Assembly: GCA_002221725.1 (NCBI GenBank)
Contig: NJFT01000074.1
Span: forward strand, 62,001-126,000
Origin: Scedosporium boydii
Lineage: Eukaryota > Ascomycota > Sordariomycetes > Microascales > Microascaceae
Direction of reading: 5' to 3'
Length of the DNA: 64,000 nucleotides
The notes under the pieces were generated by a model that did no database searches, was not told where the DNA came from, and saw nothing but the letters and a program-made list of their open reading frames with translations. The position numbers and the translations under genes were made by a program. This document shows, piece after piece, positions 1-11,531 of the stretch; within the stretch, counting starts at the first letter, position 1; each line of letters opens with the position of its first letter.

Positions 1-1589
1 TTCACAAACGCACACTGGTTATAACGGTTTAACTGAAGGTGTTTTATCTATTTCTGCATCAGGATTCTTTACATTCCGGGCACCAATGTTCTTAGGGATT
101 TAGTTCCCTTTCAATGTAAGTGGCTTGCATGAAGTTTGTAGCAGGATGCGAACATCACCAAGTCAAGACACAAATGTGCCCCGCCAGCAACAACAGCTTC
201 TTCAACAGACCCTTTATAGGACGGACGCAGGACACAAACTGATACATACGACCATAGCTCGCAGACAATTGAGGGTCCCGTCCGCTCCCCTGTACACAAG
301 CTGCGAAGCGCCAGACTAGTAGTTGGGTCGGTGACGACCAGCGAATCCCTGGTGTTGTATGTTTTTTTGCCCTTCTTCTCTTCTATTTTTTTTTTCTCTT
401 CTCTTTTTAGGTCCTCACTCTTCTGTTAATTGTCTACAGCCTGCTATAATATCTAGGGGCTTTACTTCGTACAATGCGTATATTTGGCGACACAGAGTTT
501 CCTATCGAAGAGGGAAGGGTGCTACCAAGTTAATGTCGTAGGAAGGCTTCGGAGAGAGTTCCATGTGTGTTAGTGCGGTTTTGTTAATAGGTCTTCATAC
601 TAGGCAGTATTACTTGACCTTTACATGAGATTCACACAGAACGGAACGTGTCGAAACACCTCGTATCGTGGGTGGTCTAGTCTTGCCGTGCCCAAGCCAT
701 GCTCTTCCAAATACCCCAAATATCCGTGAAGGGGAAATACATCACTCTTGAACTTGTACTCAAGAACCCATCCTCCGAAGGCATATCATCCCACCCTCAC
801 GCATCGAAAGGCACATTGAAGTCAATGCAACGACATCTCTCTAGGCCCCAGTAAGGAATCGGCCAGATTCGTCGTAGACGAGCCAATCCATGAAGGAAGC
901 ATCTTCACAAGAGGGGAAACTTAGGTCTGGTGACCTCTTACTGTAACAAGAAGCGAGGGGTAAACGATGATAAGACAATTCCGGGTCTATGCTTGCCCTG
1001 GAGACAAGTGATTTAACACCATAGAGGACTGGTATGAATGCTTTTACCCTCCACGGCGATGCGTTATCAAGTGCCAGGTAGATCGGCTATGGCGGTCTGA
1101 TAGTGAGATGTGGACAATCCCGCGATGCGTCGTCCTGTCAATGAAGAGCAGTTGAACTTCGGTGTCCATTATGTAAGCCACATTGAGTCTCTCCAGGTCT
1201 GTGCGACGTTCAATTTGTTCCAATTGATGTCAATTTGAAGGCTTGGCTCTTTTCGGGCGTACCTCGAGGTTTGTAGATCCGCTTACATAACCCGGAGTAA
1301 ATCTCTGTGATGCTTCAATCCCAAACTTCCTCAGCAACTTTTCAAACCTCACGCGAGCCGACACCACCTCCACCGACGCCATCACCGCGCAGTCAACCGC
1401 CCATCCCTCCGTCCTCCGCAAGAGCTCAATCCCCTCAATTCCGTCCCTTGCCTCCCATCACCACCACCAAGCGACGCATTGAGCTCCCAGCGGAAAACAC
1501 CCAACCCCAATCCCCAAAACAGAAAAAAAAAATCTTCTCTTCTCATTCGTATCTTAATAAAACAGAACATCTTTCTTCTTCTCGCAAAA
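1..1589. other. Intergenic, no gene seen
   Basis: No open frame here has recognisable protein character; the short frames are low-complexity or overlap on both strands. The last 100 bases before the ATG at 1590 are C/A-rich and end in a CT-rich stretch and ctcgcaaaa before the ATG, as expected for the leader of the following gene. One copy of the acttcgta-type motif lies near 465. Confidence 0.6.
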
Positions 1590-2225
1590 ATGAGCTCAAC
1601 ACTCACAAGACCCCTCCCCAAACTCCTCCGCCCCTCCCCCCTCCAAGGCCTAACAACAACGCGCGCCCACCAAACCACTGCCCGCACAAAACGCGCCCTC
1701 CGCATCCGCCCACACGCCTCCCACACTCTCCGCCAACCAACCACCACCGCGGCGCCTCACCTCGACGAAATAGTCTTCAACCCGCCCTCCTCCCAACCGA
1801 CGGTCTACCACACGCCCTTCAAGTTCCTGCCCCAATCCGATCCCCGACGAAGCAACAACCTCCAGCTCCTCTTCCACAAGGACGCTGCTGCCGAGGCTGC
1901 TTCGAGCGGCGCGAACGGATATCTACCGCCTACGGTTGCGCCCGTCGCCGAGAAGAAATACCACTTGACCAAGGAGCAGGTCGCGGAGATTCGGAAGCTG
2001 AGGACGGAGGACCCGGAGACTTGGTCTGTGAAGAAGTTGGCGAAGAAGTTTGATTGCTCGACTACGTTTGTGCAGATCGCTACGAGGTATCAGGTTCCTG
2101 AGGCGTATAAGGAGAAGTTGGCTCAGGGCGAGATGAGGATGAAGGCTACTTGGGGTCCGAGGAAGATTAAGGCTCGGGAGGAGAGGAAGGAGAGGAAGAA
2201 GATGCTGTTTAGGGGCGAGTTATAA
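1590..2225 (+). CDS. Mitochondrial large-subunit ribosomal protein mL58 (MRPL20)
   Basis: Single-exon gene encoding 211 residues, a structural protein of the 54S subunit of the fungal mitoribosome. The start at 1590 (MSSTLTRPLPKLLRP) is chosen because it follows a cgcaaaa leader and opens an Arg/Ser/Leu-rich, acid-free N-terminus of the mitochondrial targeting type; the frame stays open 37 codons upstream, but that part is low-complexity. The conserved core is the second half: LTKEQVAEIRKLR, then DPETWSVKKLAKKFDCS, a helix-turn-helix-like segment, and a highly basic end (WGPRKIKAREERKERKK). Length is close to yeast Mrpl20 (about 195 residues). A long overlapping frame from 1307 is a shadow with proline-rich composition. 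Confidence 0.85.
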   Translation: MSSTLTRPLPKLLRPSPLQGLTTTRAHQTTARTKRALRIRPHASHTLRQPTTTAAPHLDEIVFNPPSSQPTVYHTPFKFLPQSDPRRSNNLQLLFHKDAAAEAASSGANGYLPPTVAPVAEKKYHLTKEQVAEIRKLRTEDPETWSVKKLAKKFDCSTTFVQIATRYQVPEAYKEKLAQGEMRMKATWGPRKIKAREERKERKKMLFRGEL

Positions 2226-2986
2226 TTGTGGAACGTCTTTTGGGGGGGATACCAAGTCACGGCCTTTTTTTTCCCTAATTCTTTTTGGACGGAAGAACAA
2301 GGAAGAAAGGGGCCGAGCTGCGTATTCCACGGAAGAAGTATCTTGGTATGAAAGAGAGTTGTACGAGGAATCGAGAAAGTCGAGAGAGGCGGCGATGAAG
2401 AGACAAACTACGGTGGGGAATGGGATTCGGGAATGCTCCAAGCTCTTCTGTACGATTATCAAAAAAACTGCCAACAACATCACCAAAAGTCCGTTGCACG
2501 GTCTCGCTTGTATAGATGGAACAGGAACCGCTGTCGCCATAGAACGGAGGTTTCCTAGGGTTTCCTCCCTTGTATTATTTTTTTGTTCTCTTATCTTTAT
2601 AAAAATACAACTCGTAACTTTTGTTTGCTTTCTCTGTTTTCCTTCTTCCTTTTCTTCGAATTTTTTTTTTTTTCTTTCTCTTTGTTTTCCCTGATAAGAA
2701 TACTTGCGTGTGTTGCATCATTTTTAAATCAGCCCACCTCGGTAAGAGAAGAGTCCCTCCTTCAGACCCCAAAATCTCCAGGATACCGTCGAGAAGCCTA
2801 AGGAGGAGAAAAGAAAACGTACTCGCTAATTATGACCAAGCCTCCCAGAGTCCGAAGCCCTGCAGTCCAGATCCAGGACACCTTGCCGCCGTCCTTTGCA
2901 TTGCCTATTGGGGCCTAATAAAGAAAGAGATGACTAGGAAAAGAGAACAAACCACGTATGAACTGAAAAGTGAGGAATCCCTCCCA
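2226..2986. other. Convergent intergenic region, 3' UTRs
   Basis: Region between the stop of MRPL20 and the stop of the minus-strand F-box gene. It is rich in T runs on the + strand (2580-2700), consistent with 3' untranslated DNA. I see no gene in it. Confidence 0.55.
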
Positions 2987-4526
2987 TCATTGATTATTCT
3001 TCCTGTCATCTTCTCCAGGGAGGACCCTCCAGCACCAACCACACCAACTCCGTACTTTGCCTTCAACTTCCCTCTCAAGGATCCGTGAGGCGGACTTCTC
3101 ATCATGCCACTCGGGAACGCTCTGGCCGACACGGATCTTGACGACAGTCTTGTTCGTAACACAGCCGCCGGCGCCCTCAAACGGGTGCACATTGTATCCG
3201 GAGCGTGGCTCGACGCCGGGACTCTCGCGGTCCGAGGGAGGTGGGGAAGCAGGGGTAGGGGATGAGGATGAAGGTGTCGGGATCTCACCGGCGCTGTCCA
3301 TCTCGACTTCGGTTTCGATGGCGCCGAGGCAGTCGCCTTCACGACCGCAAGTAACGCCACGGTCGCCATCCGTTATGCCCGTTTCCATATACTTGCTGCG
3401 CCATTTCCAGATACTACAAGCTGTTGTCAGTCCCCGAAATCGGAAGAGACGGAAACTTTGAGAATTATGCAAGACACATACAGTAGGTAGGTCTGGTCTT
3501 TGCCACGAATGGACCTTCCGCATGGCTGGCAGAGCCAGACTCCCAAGGTTTCGCACTGGCAAATTCCCTGCTGAATCACATCCGAAGAGATTGGTGTGTC
3601 CGGATCCAGCATTGGGTTGATGTGGTCCTTCAGTGGAGCTTCGGTGCAAGTCTGGCAAAGACGGCGGTGTCGCTCCTTGAGGGCCTTTGGTTCAGGGGGC
3701 TTAATTGCACAATTCTAGGAAATTACAGCAACGCTTGTCAGAAAAAGAGGCATTTTCACGACCTAAAATCGTATAATGGATATGTGTCGATGAGCCTTCA
3801 AATAACACAGTCCCCCTCGGCGACATCAGGAAGGCAAGCTTACCCGACAAACCACCCTGGAGCAGCGCCGACATTCGGCCACCATATCCCTGGCACATTG
3901 GCCCGCCTTTCCATGGAAATTCTGCATAGAGGCATCATTCTCGCGCTGGATGTGCCAGATACCGGCCCTAGCCCGATACCGGAAAGTATCGCTTGGGTCC
4001 ACAGGCATCTCGTCCTGATAGCAGCGGAGAGTCGAGGCAAGAAGGGCCTTGCGATACTGAATGAGGCCATCATGGGCGGCGCGGCATGTGCGGGAGAGGC
4101 TGTCGAGCGTAACGAGGTCGATGTGCGACGCGACTCCAACAGCGATTCTAGGATACGACGGAGAAGAAAAGATGTTAGTGATTTGCCCTCTGGGATTGGC
4201 GAGAGCTGGTTGTTTTTGGTGGACTGGGGAAATTGGAAATGGCCCAAAGAACTATTGACATACGGATAGATGGATAGAGCTGTTCCTAGCAAATTAGTAG
4301 ATTTTGTAGAGTTAGGAGTGCTGCCAGGAGCCTCTTTAGGTTCGGCGGGCTTCTCTTGGAGGCTGCGCATGTCGCTTTGTTGCGCGACCCTGTGGTGCAT
4401 GTCGCTTGAGTAGGTATTGCGAATGGGCGTAATGCGCTGGCAGTCTCCAGGAGCCGACTGCAGGTCGACTAGGACAGCCATACCGACGGTGGAAATGGAG
4501 AACGGGAAAGTGTTTTTAAAACTCAA
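2987..4526 (-). CDS. F-box protein with Cys-rich (zinc-finger-like) C-terminal half
   Basis: Four exons on the minus strand fit together in frame: 4526-4264, 4147-3844, 3714-3482 and 3413-2987 (introns start GTATGT, GTAAGC, GTATGT), giving 408 residues. Joining exons 1 and 2 yields LSIYPIAVGVASHIDLVTLD followed by SLSRTCRAAHDGL, a degenerate F-box. Paired cysteines follow: CRRCSRVVCRNC across the exon 2/3 junction, CQTC, CQCETLGVWLCQPC, then CGREGDC in exon 4, suggesting bound zinc. The C-terminus is a Ser/Pro-rich linker and a short conserved-looking tail (GGCVTNKTVVKIRVGQSVPE). Inferred role: substrate receptor of an SCF ubiquitin ligase; substrate unknown. The start could instead be the in-frame ATG at 4481. 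The Ser/Pro-rich N-terminus before the F-box looks unconserved. Confidence 0.7.
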
Positions 4527-6653
4527 AGGGCATAGGATTCCGATTCAAACAAGTTCCGATTTGGATTGCGGTTATTCCCTTCTTGATAGCAGAGGGCGCG
4601 CTTAACATACGCTTGTTAGTAGATAGAGGAGATCATGGCGGGGTATGTCGATCCGATACGCAGGAGGACGAAGAGACAATCTGATAGTCAGAGCTCCGGA
4701 CAATCTGATTGAAAAGCAGGGACAGGTTAAGCAGAAAACGAAGGTAGAGACGTTGTCCTTTGATGCTTCGCGGCAGAAAAAAATGATAGGATTCCAGTAC
4801 TGGCGAGGAGAGACAGAGAGAGAGAGAGGTAGGAGAGGTGAGAGAAGCTGAAACTACGCTATTGTCGAGGCCAATGACGGAGATGCATGGATCTGGGCTT
4901 AGCGGATCGTGGAGCGCATTTGTAGGTACAGTTAAAGGTACAGTCAAAGGTACAGAACAGCTTGAATGTGGAGACGAACAATTGAAGCGATGTACTCGAT
5001 GGCTTCAAACAAGGGAAGGAGCACTCAGAGCTTGAATTGTCAGGATCAGGTGGTTCCTGCTTTAGGTAGTGAGCAGTGAGCTGGTGTGGCAAGTGGTATT
5101 ATTCCCTTCCTATTTTTGTTTCTGGTGAGCTAAATCTGGATGATTCTTTCCCTCCCTTCGATCCCGCGATTTTATATCTTCTGTTTATTTCTTAAACCCC
5201 AACACTTCTCCGGTCGGATCTAGTAGATGAGTAACAGCGCGGCGAGCTACAGCGGTGCCCATCCACCCAAGGTGATATTAGGATGACCAGGCGTTGGGAT
5301 CGAGGGAGCGCAACGATGATGCGACGAATACCCCGCAGGTCCTGACGTGCTCCTGGACGGCGTCTAGAAAGGTCGATGGCGGGGTGTGCCTGGTGCTACA
5401 GCTAGAATGGAGGGCAGCTGATGATACTTAGCAGGGTACCTTGTGTTGGGTCAGGTTCGAACATTACGAACGTATTTGGTACTTTTTAATCGATTAGGTT
5501 CATGACGAAGATTGATGTCGAGGATCCTGAAGGGAGCTTCTCCCTGTTCCGAACACGTAACTACCCACACGCATATCTACGTATGATGGGAAAGTTAAAG
5601 GGACATTTGCGAGATCCGTATCCTGATTAAAGATGCGCTATTCCCCCAAGGAGGGGGATGTTGAGGCTGACAACTTGGAACCGGAAAGCTATTCAGGGTC
5701 TCCTCATGCACTGACGTCACTGTAAAAGCCTCAACTCGTTTCCAGCATTGCATTGCCCCAGTCCTTATTGATACGAGTGGATGGCTGGGCTGACCAAGAG
5801 GAGAAAACGACAAAGGTTCATCATAAATAAAAATCCAACAGCTTATTTCGGCATTGCGTGTCTAATTGTATCTCAAGGTCTATCCTTGGCTCCTGTTCTG
5901 GACCATCGAAGCTGTACCAGATCAGTCGCAGTTGCTTCCATTGATAGGTTTTCGTTGGGGCTTCGCTTCATAATCTACGAAGTACAATTGCGTAGTGCTG
6001 GGTATGACGTCTTGTCTCAGCACTTCTTAATGCCAGCTGGCCCCACCCGGCTACTGTGAACTTCCGGGCCAAGCGGTTCCCCCTTCATCCCCCGGCCAAT
6101 CAACTTCGTGTTTCATTTGTAAAGGACATTGATCTCGGTGAAGTTTATGCCGGGATGGCGCCCTTATCCTGACACCTCGCTTTCCAAGTTTTAGACCCTG
6201 TTCATTATAAATCGTCTATCATTTCTCATCATATTGCATATATAGTATATCTCATGGCACCAGAACAAACAGAATCTAGGCCGTGAAATCGACATCTGAT
6301 AGATCCCCTCGCACCCTGCCTCATCGCCGTTAAGTCGTCATCGGACCCGCCTGTACCCTGATTTTGATGTCTGGGTTCCTCGCCGGCCTCGTCGGATACA
6401 CCCCGTGGAGCTCTCGGGATCCAGGAACCATTCGCAGACGAGGGTTTGGCTAGGTTATCACGGCTCGAATCTCGTGCCACATCTGGTTAGCAACATATCG
6501 GTATACGACTCCTTCAAAATGAGGCTTCTCCACTGGAACCTCCCGTGGCCGCGGACCGCTTCGTCCTTTGACTTTGAGGGTGTCATTATCCCCCTTGAAG
6601 ATGCCCATTTGCACAGCTACTCGGCTCGCTTGGGAACGGAGAGTCCCGACCTT
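4527..6653. other. Divergent promoter region, no gene seen
   Basis: 2.1 kb between the start of the F-box gene (-) and the start of the MFS gene (+). It contains a purine-rich GA repeat near 4810-4845, a threefold 12-bp direct repeat at 4925-4960 and one tacgaagta-type motif near 5977. Frames here are short and without recognisable similarity. A 5' extension of the MFS reading frame reaches back to about 6405 but is not protein-like. Confidence 0.5.
4925..4960. repeat. Short direct repeat, 12-bp unit x3
   Basis: Three tandem units of ggtacagttaaa / ggtacagtcaaa / ggtacagaacag. They lie upstream of the F-box gene (minus strand) in its promoter region. Function unknown. Confidence 0.7.
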
Positions 6654-8507
6654 ATGAAAGACCCGGACGTCGACGAGGGCGGAAAAGACACCGAGCATGA
6701 GGAAACGGGCATGTTGGAGATGAGCGTGTCTGAGTACTCGATTGAGGGGTTGAGAAGGGAAGTGAGGAAGGGTGCTCGCGGAGCCCCTTCTGATTATGAG
6801 CGTATGTTAACCCGGGGAAGGACGCCGTCTTGTCCGCCCAAGTTCGAGAGTTTCTTGGCTAACATTCTCGATATTGACGATGTCCTCTTACAGTCCGTTC
6901 CAAGGTTGTGAACAAGGCCATTCAGGATATCGGCATGGGGAGTTATAACTGGCAGCTCTTCATTCTTTGCGGCTTCGGCTGGTTTGCAGACAAGTAGGTT
7001 CTAACTCGCCCCGTTTGGAATATACACCAGATGGCTAACATCGTTTTTGATCTCTAGTCTTTGGTTACAAGTGAGTAATGGGTTCAAGCCTGGGTACTTA
7101 CCATATTGAAAGAGAATCTCGCTAACCGGGACTCAGGGCATCTCCTTGACGTTACCGTCTCTCTCCGCCGAGTTTGGCGTTGCCGAAAAGACCGTCCGCT
7201 ACACCACGAGCGCAGTCTTCCTTGGTCTCTGCTTCGGCAGCTTCGTCTGGGGCGTCGGCAGCGACGTCCTCGGCCGCCGAATCGCCTTCAACATGACGCT
7301 TCTCATAACCAGTGTCTTCGGCATGCTCGCATCCTACGCCCCGAGCTGGGGCTGGGTCTGCTTCCTCTACGGCGCCCTCGGTTTCGGCGTAGGCGGAAAC
7401 CTCCCCGTTGATGGCGCGCTATTCCTAGAGTTCCTCCCTGACGCTTCGAGTTCCTTGCTCACTTTGCTTTCTGTCTGGTGGCCTATTGGTCAGCTTGTCG
7501 CATCGCTTGTTGCGTGGTTCTTCATTGCAAATTGGCCTGCCGATGAGGGATGGCGTCACTTTGTCTTTGCTATTGGTGTTCTGACCTTTATCATGTTCCT
7601 CGTGCGATGCTTCGTCTTCCACCTCTTCGAGTCACCCAAGTACCTCCTCAGTCGCGGTCGATATGCCGAAGCTGTCGCCGTGGTGCAGGGTATTGCTTAC
7701 AAAAACGGTGCCAGGACCTGGTTGACCACCGATGTCCTGGATGCCGTCGTTGACGATGCTGCGCGTGCCGAAACTCGTCCTCCTCGGGTCTCCGCCGCGA
7801 ACGTCATCCTAGAGAAGCTCACTTCCTTCTCAGCAGACCGCCTGCGCCCCCTATTCAACACTCGAAAGCTCGGCATGGCCACGGCACTGCTCTGGTTCTG
7901 CTGGGCCACCATCGGCATGGGCTACCCCCTCTTCAACGCTTTCCTCCCCCAATACCTCTCCCACGGTGGCAGCGGCTCCTCCACCGAATCGACCCTCACT
8001 CCCCGAGACGACGGCTCCTCTGCCGCCGCGCCAGAAATCTCCAACGAAACCTACCGTAACTACGCCATCACCTCCATGGCCGGCGTCCCCGGCTCCCTCC
8101 TAGCAACCTACCTAGTCGACCACCCCTCCCCCTTTTTCGGCCGCCGCGGCACCCTCGCCCTCTCAACCCTCGCCTCGGCCGTCTTCCTAATCCTCTTCGT
8201 CACCCACGGCACCACCCCTTCCTCGCAGCTCTTGTTCTCGGCCATCGAGGCTTTCACGCAGAATATCATGTACGGCGTCCTCTACGCTTTTACCCCCGAG
8301 GTGTTCCCGGCCCCCGTTAGAGGCGCCGGCACGGGTGTCGCGAGCTTTTTAAATCGGCTGACAGGGCTGATGGCGCCGATACTCGCGGCGAATGTTCCCG
8401 GGGACGGGAGGAGTGAGCCGGTTTTCTTGGCCGGGGGGTTGATTTTTTCGGCGTTTGTGGGGGTTTGTTTGATTCCGGTTGAGACGAGAGGAGCGCAGAT
8501 GTTGTGA
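6654..8507 (+). CDS. MFS transporter, SV2/sugar-transporter-like
   Basis: Four exons: 6654-6801, 6894-6993, 7058-7070 and 7137-8507, joining to 543 residues. Exon 3 is only 13 nt (encodes the end of ADNLWLQ). The joined protein begins with an acidic cytosolic tail, then DIGMGSYNWQLFILCGFGWFADN (TM1), ISLTLPSLSAEFG, and GSFVWGVGSDVLGRRIAF, the loop 2-3 MFS signature (G-x3-D-x2-GRR). A long central loop (about residues 315-345, Ser/Thr-rich) separates the two six-helix halves. The second half carries the matching loop with FGRRGTLALST and PEVFPAPVRGAGTG, as in the SV2-like branch of sugar-porter-type carriers. It should act as a plasma or vacuolar membrane carrier; substrate unknown. The start is uncertain: the ATG at 6654 is chosen, but 6519 and 6711 are in frame. 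Confidence 0.85.
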
Positions 8508-8903
8508 GGGGTGGGGGCGAGGGTTGTTTATATTGTGAAGGGTCGTCATGTTTGTTGACAGGTGCAACAACAAAAGGATATACACATGGTCTATACACTG
8601 GGCGGTTGTTTTGTTTTCTGACACTGGACGTTTGTATATCCGTGTGAACAAGCACAATCTGGGTTACACGCTTGGTATATATCTAGCTCTCTACATTGTA
8701 CACTCTTTTAATAGAAAACCATCTGCTCTTATCTTATCACTCGAATCTTCCAATGCGAAGCCATCCAAACCTTTTTGCGCCCACCTAACAATGTTGCAAA
8801 CATGCCAACAGAGTGAAATCAAAGATAAAACGTAGATGGGAGAGACAAAAAACAGAGAGAAGTAAAAGAAGCAGTCCAAATAAAAGTACACCGCCGAATC
8901 CAA
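8508..8903. other. Convergent 3' intergenic region
   Basis: About 400 bases between the convergent stops of the MFS gene and the J-protein gene. AT-rich with no protein-like frame; presumably the two 3' UTRs. Confidence 0.6.
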
Positions 8904-10026
8904 TCACCGATTCCCCTTAGCCCCCGCCGGCGCATCGACCCTCCTCCTCCTAAACGACTGCCCCATAGCATCCTTGACCATCGGATCAGCCCGAATCGTA
9001 TTCTGCACCAACCACTCCGAAATCTTCCCCCTCACAGTCTTCAGCATCTCCTCATCGCCCTTGAACGGCGCCAGCTCCACGTCCAACAACCTCCCCGAGA
9101 GCTCATCGACCTCGTTCGCCAGGGCAGTGACGCGATCGATCTGCGCGTGGACGGCCTTATCGGAGTCGCCGGGCGTTTTTGAGGGAAACGCGAGGGGCCC
9201 GATTTGCGAGAGGGCGATGTAGAAGGTGACGCAGAGTCTGCGGGCCAACGTGACGAGTTGGAACTGTAGCAGGGGTGGGTGGTTGAAGAGCGGGGATTCG
9301 AGGACGGGGTTGAGGAGGGAGAGGAGGGTGGAGGAGGGTCGGGTGGTGATGTGGAGTTCGAAGGCGGCCATGGCGACGAGGAAGAACCAGCGCCAATAGC
9401 GCGCGAAGTCGAGGTATCCGAAAAACCCGAGGACGTACTGGATGACGGCGTAGATTACGTAGTGGGGGACCACGCCCATGATCGTGCCCCTAAAGGCATA
9501 TTCGTACCTCGAGGCGCAGTCCTTCCATTCTATGACGGCGGGACCAAAGCGTTCGTAGGCGAAGCGACTCGCCTCGTTGAGAAGCGCGTCGGCAGCGATC
9601 TTGAGACGGATGAATTCCGAGCCGTCGGAGGTCGTGCCCTGGGCGGCTTTGTCTGGGTGATGCACGGCGGCGAGGCGGCGGAAGCGGGATTTGATCTCGC
9701 GGTCGGAGGCGGTGGGAGGGAGGCCGAGGTAGGTGTAGAAGTTGCCTTGGCGGCGGAGGTCCCAGGAGGCTTCGTAGATGGTGTAGAGGAGGTAGAGGGA
9801 GATGACGAGGATTTGGATGGCGCGGCGGTCGCGGGCGAAGCGGGGGTGGCCGGGCTGGGGTTTGGGGTCGCCGGCGCGGATGGTGAGGGAGTACCAGATG
9901 GACTGGGTCCAGCCTGCGACGAGCTGGGGGGGGAAGGGTGGGTTAGAGATGTTGGTTTGGGAGAGAACGGGAAGGGATTCGGGGACTTACTGGTGGGAGG
10001 AACCACCAACCGATTAGGGAGAGCAT
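8904..10026 (-). CDS. Membrane-bound J-domain (DnaJ) protein, probably ER
   Basis: Two exons: 10026-9991 (MLSLIGWWFLPP) and 9923-8904, separated by a 67-nt intron (GTAAGT...CCCCAG), giving 351 residues. The N-terminal hydrophobic stretch is followed by LVAGWTQSIWYSLTIRAG, a predicted membrane segment RAIQILVISLYLLYTIYEA, then a J domain of about residues 95-160: NFYTYLGLPPTASDREIKS and the diagnostic HHPDK that stimulates Hsp70 ATPase. More hydrophobic helices follow (YVIYAVIQYVLGFFGYLDF and RYWRWFFLVAMAAFEL), and the end is basic. By architecture it is a multi-pass ER J-protein recruiting BiP/Kar2, of the Erj5 type rather than Sec63 (no Brl domain seen); exact orthology not established. Confidence 0.85.
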
Positions 10027-10448
10027 CTTTTGGGGTTTGAAAGAGAGTGGACGGCGACGGATATGGGGGACGGAGTAGTCCTATTGTAACGACATGGGGA
10101 TTGAGGGCGATGAGCAAGCGTCGAGGTTAGGATCAAGGCGGATTGTGTCGAGAATTCGAGTCAAACAAAGCGGCAGCTGTGATTGAAGGGTGCAAGAGTT
10201 GGTACTTTCTAAGCTTGAAGATCAGCCTGGCGCTAAGTTTAACAAGTGTCAATTACAGGGGCCAATCGATAGGCGGATCGGGTAGACCCCTGTACCCCTG
10301 TACAATTGTACTGATTGTCGTGTGGGTGGGTTTAATCGTTAGGCTTTTGAGAAAGCCCACGGATATGGGCCTCTCGTCGCTCTCTAATACCCGCCATTTT
10401 CTCTACCAAGCAGCTTAACTAGAGCTCGTCGCTTCTCACTTTTCGACA
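10027..10448. other. Divergent promoter between J-protein and F-box genes
   Basis: Shared upstream region of a minus-strand and a plus-strand gene. It contains the run cccctgtacccctgtacaattgtac near 10286-10312. No gene seen. Confidence 0.5.
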
Positions 10449-11531
10449 ATGTCACTTTTACGTTTACCTCCCGAGATTTTAACGCAAATATTTGATCACA
10501 TCGACTCGTCTTTTTTCCGCGAGAATTTATCCCACCTCACAATCTCCAAGCTCTGGTTTGAATTCGCCCGTGCAACGCTCTTGAAGAACCTCACGCTTTC
10601 TGCTGAGAACCTGAGAGTTTTGGTCTCCTCCGGGGGTACGAAAGAGCCATCTCCGCTTCAGGATAGCTTAGAAGCCCTATTCCTGAATATAAGGGGAGAT
10701 CAAGTCCGTATATCACGTTTCTACCAAGAACATCGCCAGAAACCCAATGCTTCGAATGCTCCTCCAGCTCCAGACGAGTTTCACGGAGACAATGCCGTCG
10801 AGACCTGGCTAAAAGACCTAGATACCCACCTCGCGCAGCTTGCCATCATGGCTCAGAAATCTCGCAGGTTGCGCATCTTGCGTATACAAGCCTGGGGGTA
10901 TCCCGCCCCTGCGCCTCTTCCTACTTATGACGGTTACTATTACCTCTCACTACCCACGATGCGAGCCTTACTCTCGGTGGAGAATCTGAGCGTTCTCGTG
11001 CTAGATCTCTCTACCCACTTTTTGATTTCATCAAGAGGGTGGGGGCAGGATGCGGGTGGTCGTCATATTTGCCCCGCCATTGGGGCGCTTCTCAGGACTC
11101 TTAGAACCCTTCACGTACGCATGCGCAGCATCTGCCCCGAAGTCCTGAAACCTCGGGATCCTAATGATAACCTACGCGTGAGTACGGTCGTTATCAACCT
11201 GAGTCTTGATTTGAATCTAGCAGAGATAACTTCGGCGTCTCACTCGAGACAATGCGGGCCCTTGAGTAGGGGATTGCTTCAGCTGAAGGCAGACATGCGC
11301 GAACAGGCGGAAGCTCTCGCGGCGCGGATGGCGTCCCCGAAGACCGTGAGGATCCTGACTCATTCCTATCCGAACTTTCGGAGGCAGTCGCTGGATGTGT
11401 TAACGGGCAAGACCATGATACTAGAAGACCATGTGGCGTGGGATGGAGACGGCGAGAACGTCGAGGAGTACTCGGGGCAGCCGGAATCGATCGACTTCTC
11501 AGATGATGACTCTTCCTTTTTCGATGATTAA
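10449..11531 (+). CDS. F-box protein, uncharacterised
   Basis: Uninterrupted frame of 360 residues starting MSLLRLPPEILTQIFDHI, a clear F-box (LPPEIL...I...I) in residues 4-45 with LSHLTISKLWFEFARATLLKNL completing the three helices. The rest has leucine-patterned stretches (SVENLSVLVLDLS, LLRTLRTLHVRM) that could be degenerate leucine-rich repeats; the C-terminus is acidic (EEYSGQPESIDFSDDDSSFFDD). Such proteins usually serve as SCF substrate adaptors; the substrate cannot be guessed. The leader is CT-rich and the ATG follows cgacaatg, a good fungal start context. Confidence 0.75.
   Translation: MSLLRLPPEILTQIFDHIDSSFFRENLSHLTISKLWFEFARATLLKNLTLSAENLRVLVSSGGTKEPSPLQDSLEALFLNIRGDQVRISRFYQEHRQKPNASNAPPAPDEFHGDNAVETWLKDLDTHLAQLAIMAQKSRRLRILRIQAWGYPAPAPLPTYDGYYYLSLPTMRALLSVENLSVLVLDLSTHFLISSRGWGQDAGGRHICPAIGALLRTLRTLHVRMRSICPEVLKPRDPNDNLRVSTVVINLSLDLNLAEITSASHSRQCGPLSRGLLQLKADMREQAEALAARMASPKTVRILTHSYPNFRRQSLDVLTGKTMILEDHVAWDGDGENVEEYSGQPESIDFSDDDSSFFDD

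Noticed and set aside
1307..2053. 248-codon plus-strand frame overlapping MRPL20
   Set aside because: Proline/histidine-rich low-complexity translation; it is the shadow of the conserved MRPL20 frame.
9279..10040. 253-codon plus-strand Gly/Val/Glu-rich frame
   Set aside because: Antisense to the J-domain protein gene, which has the HPD motif and membrane segments.
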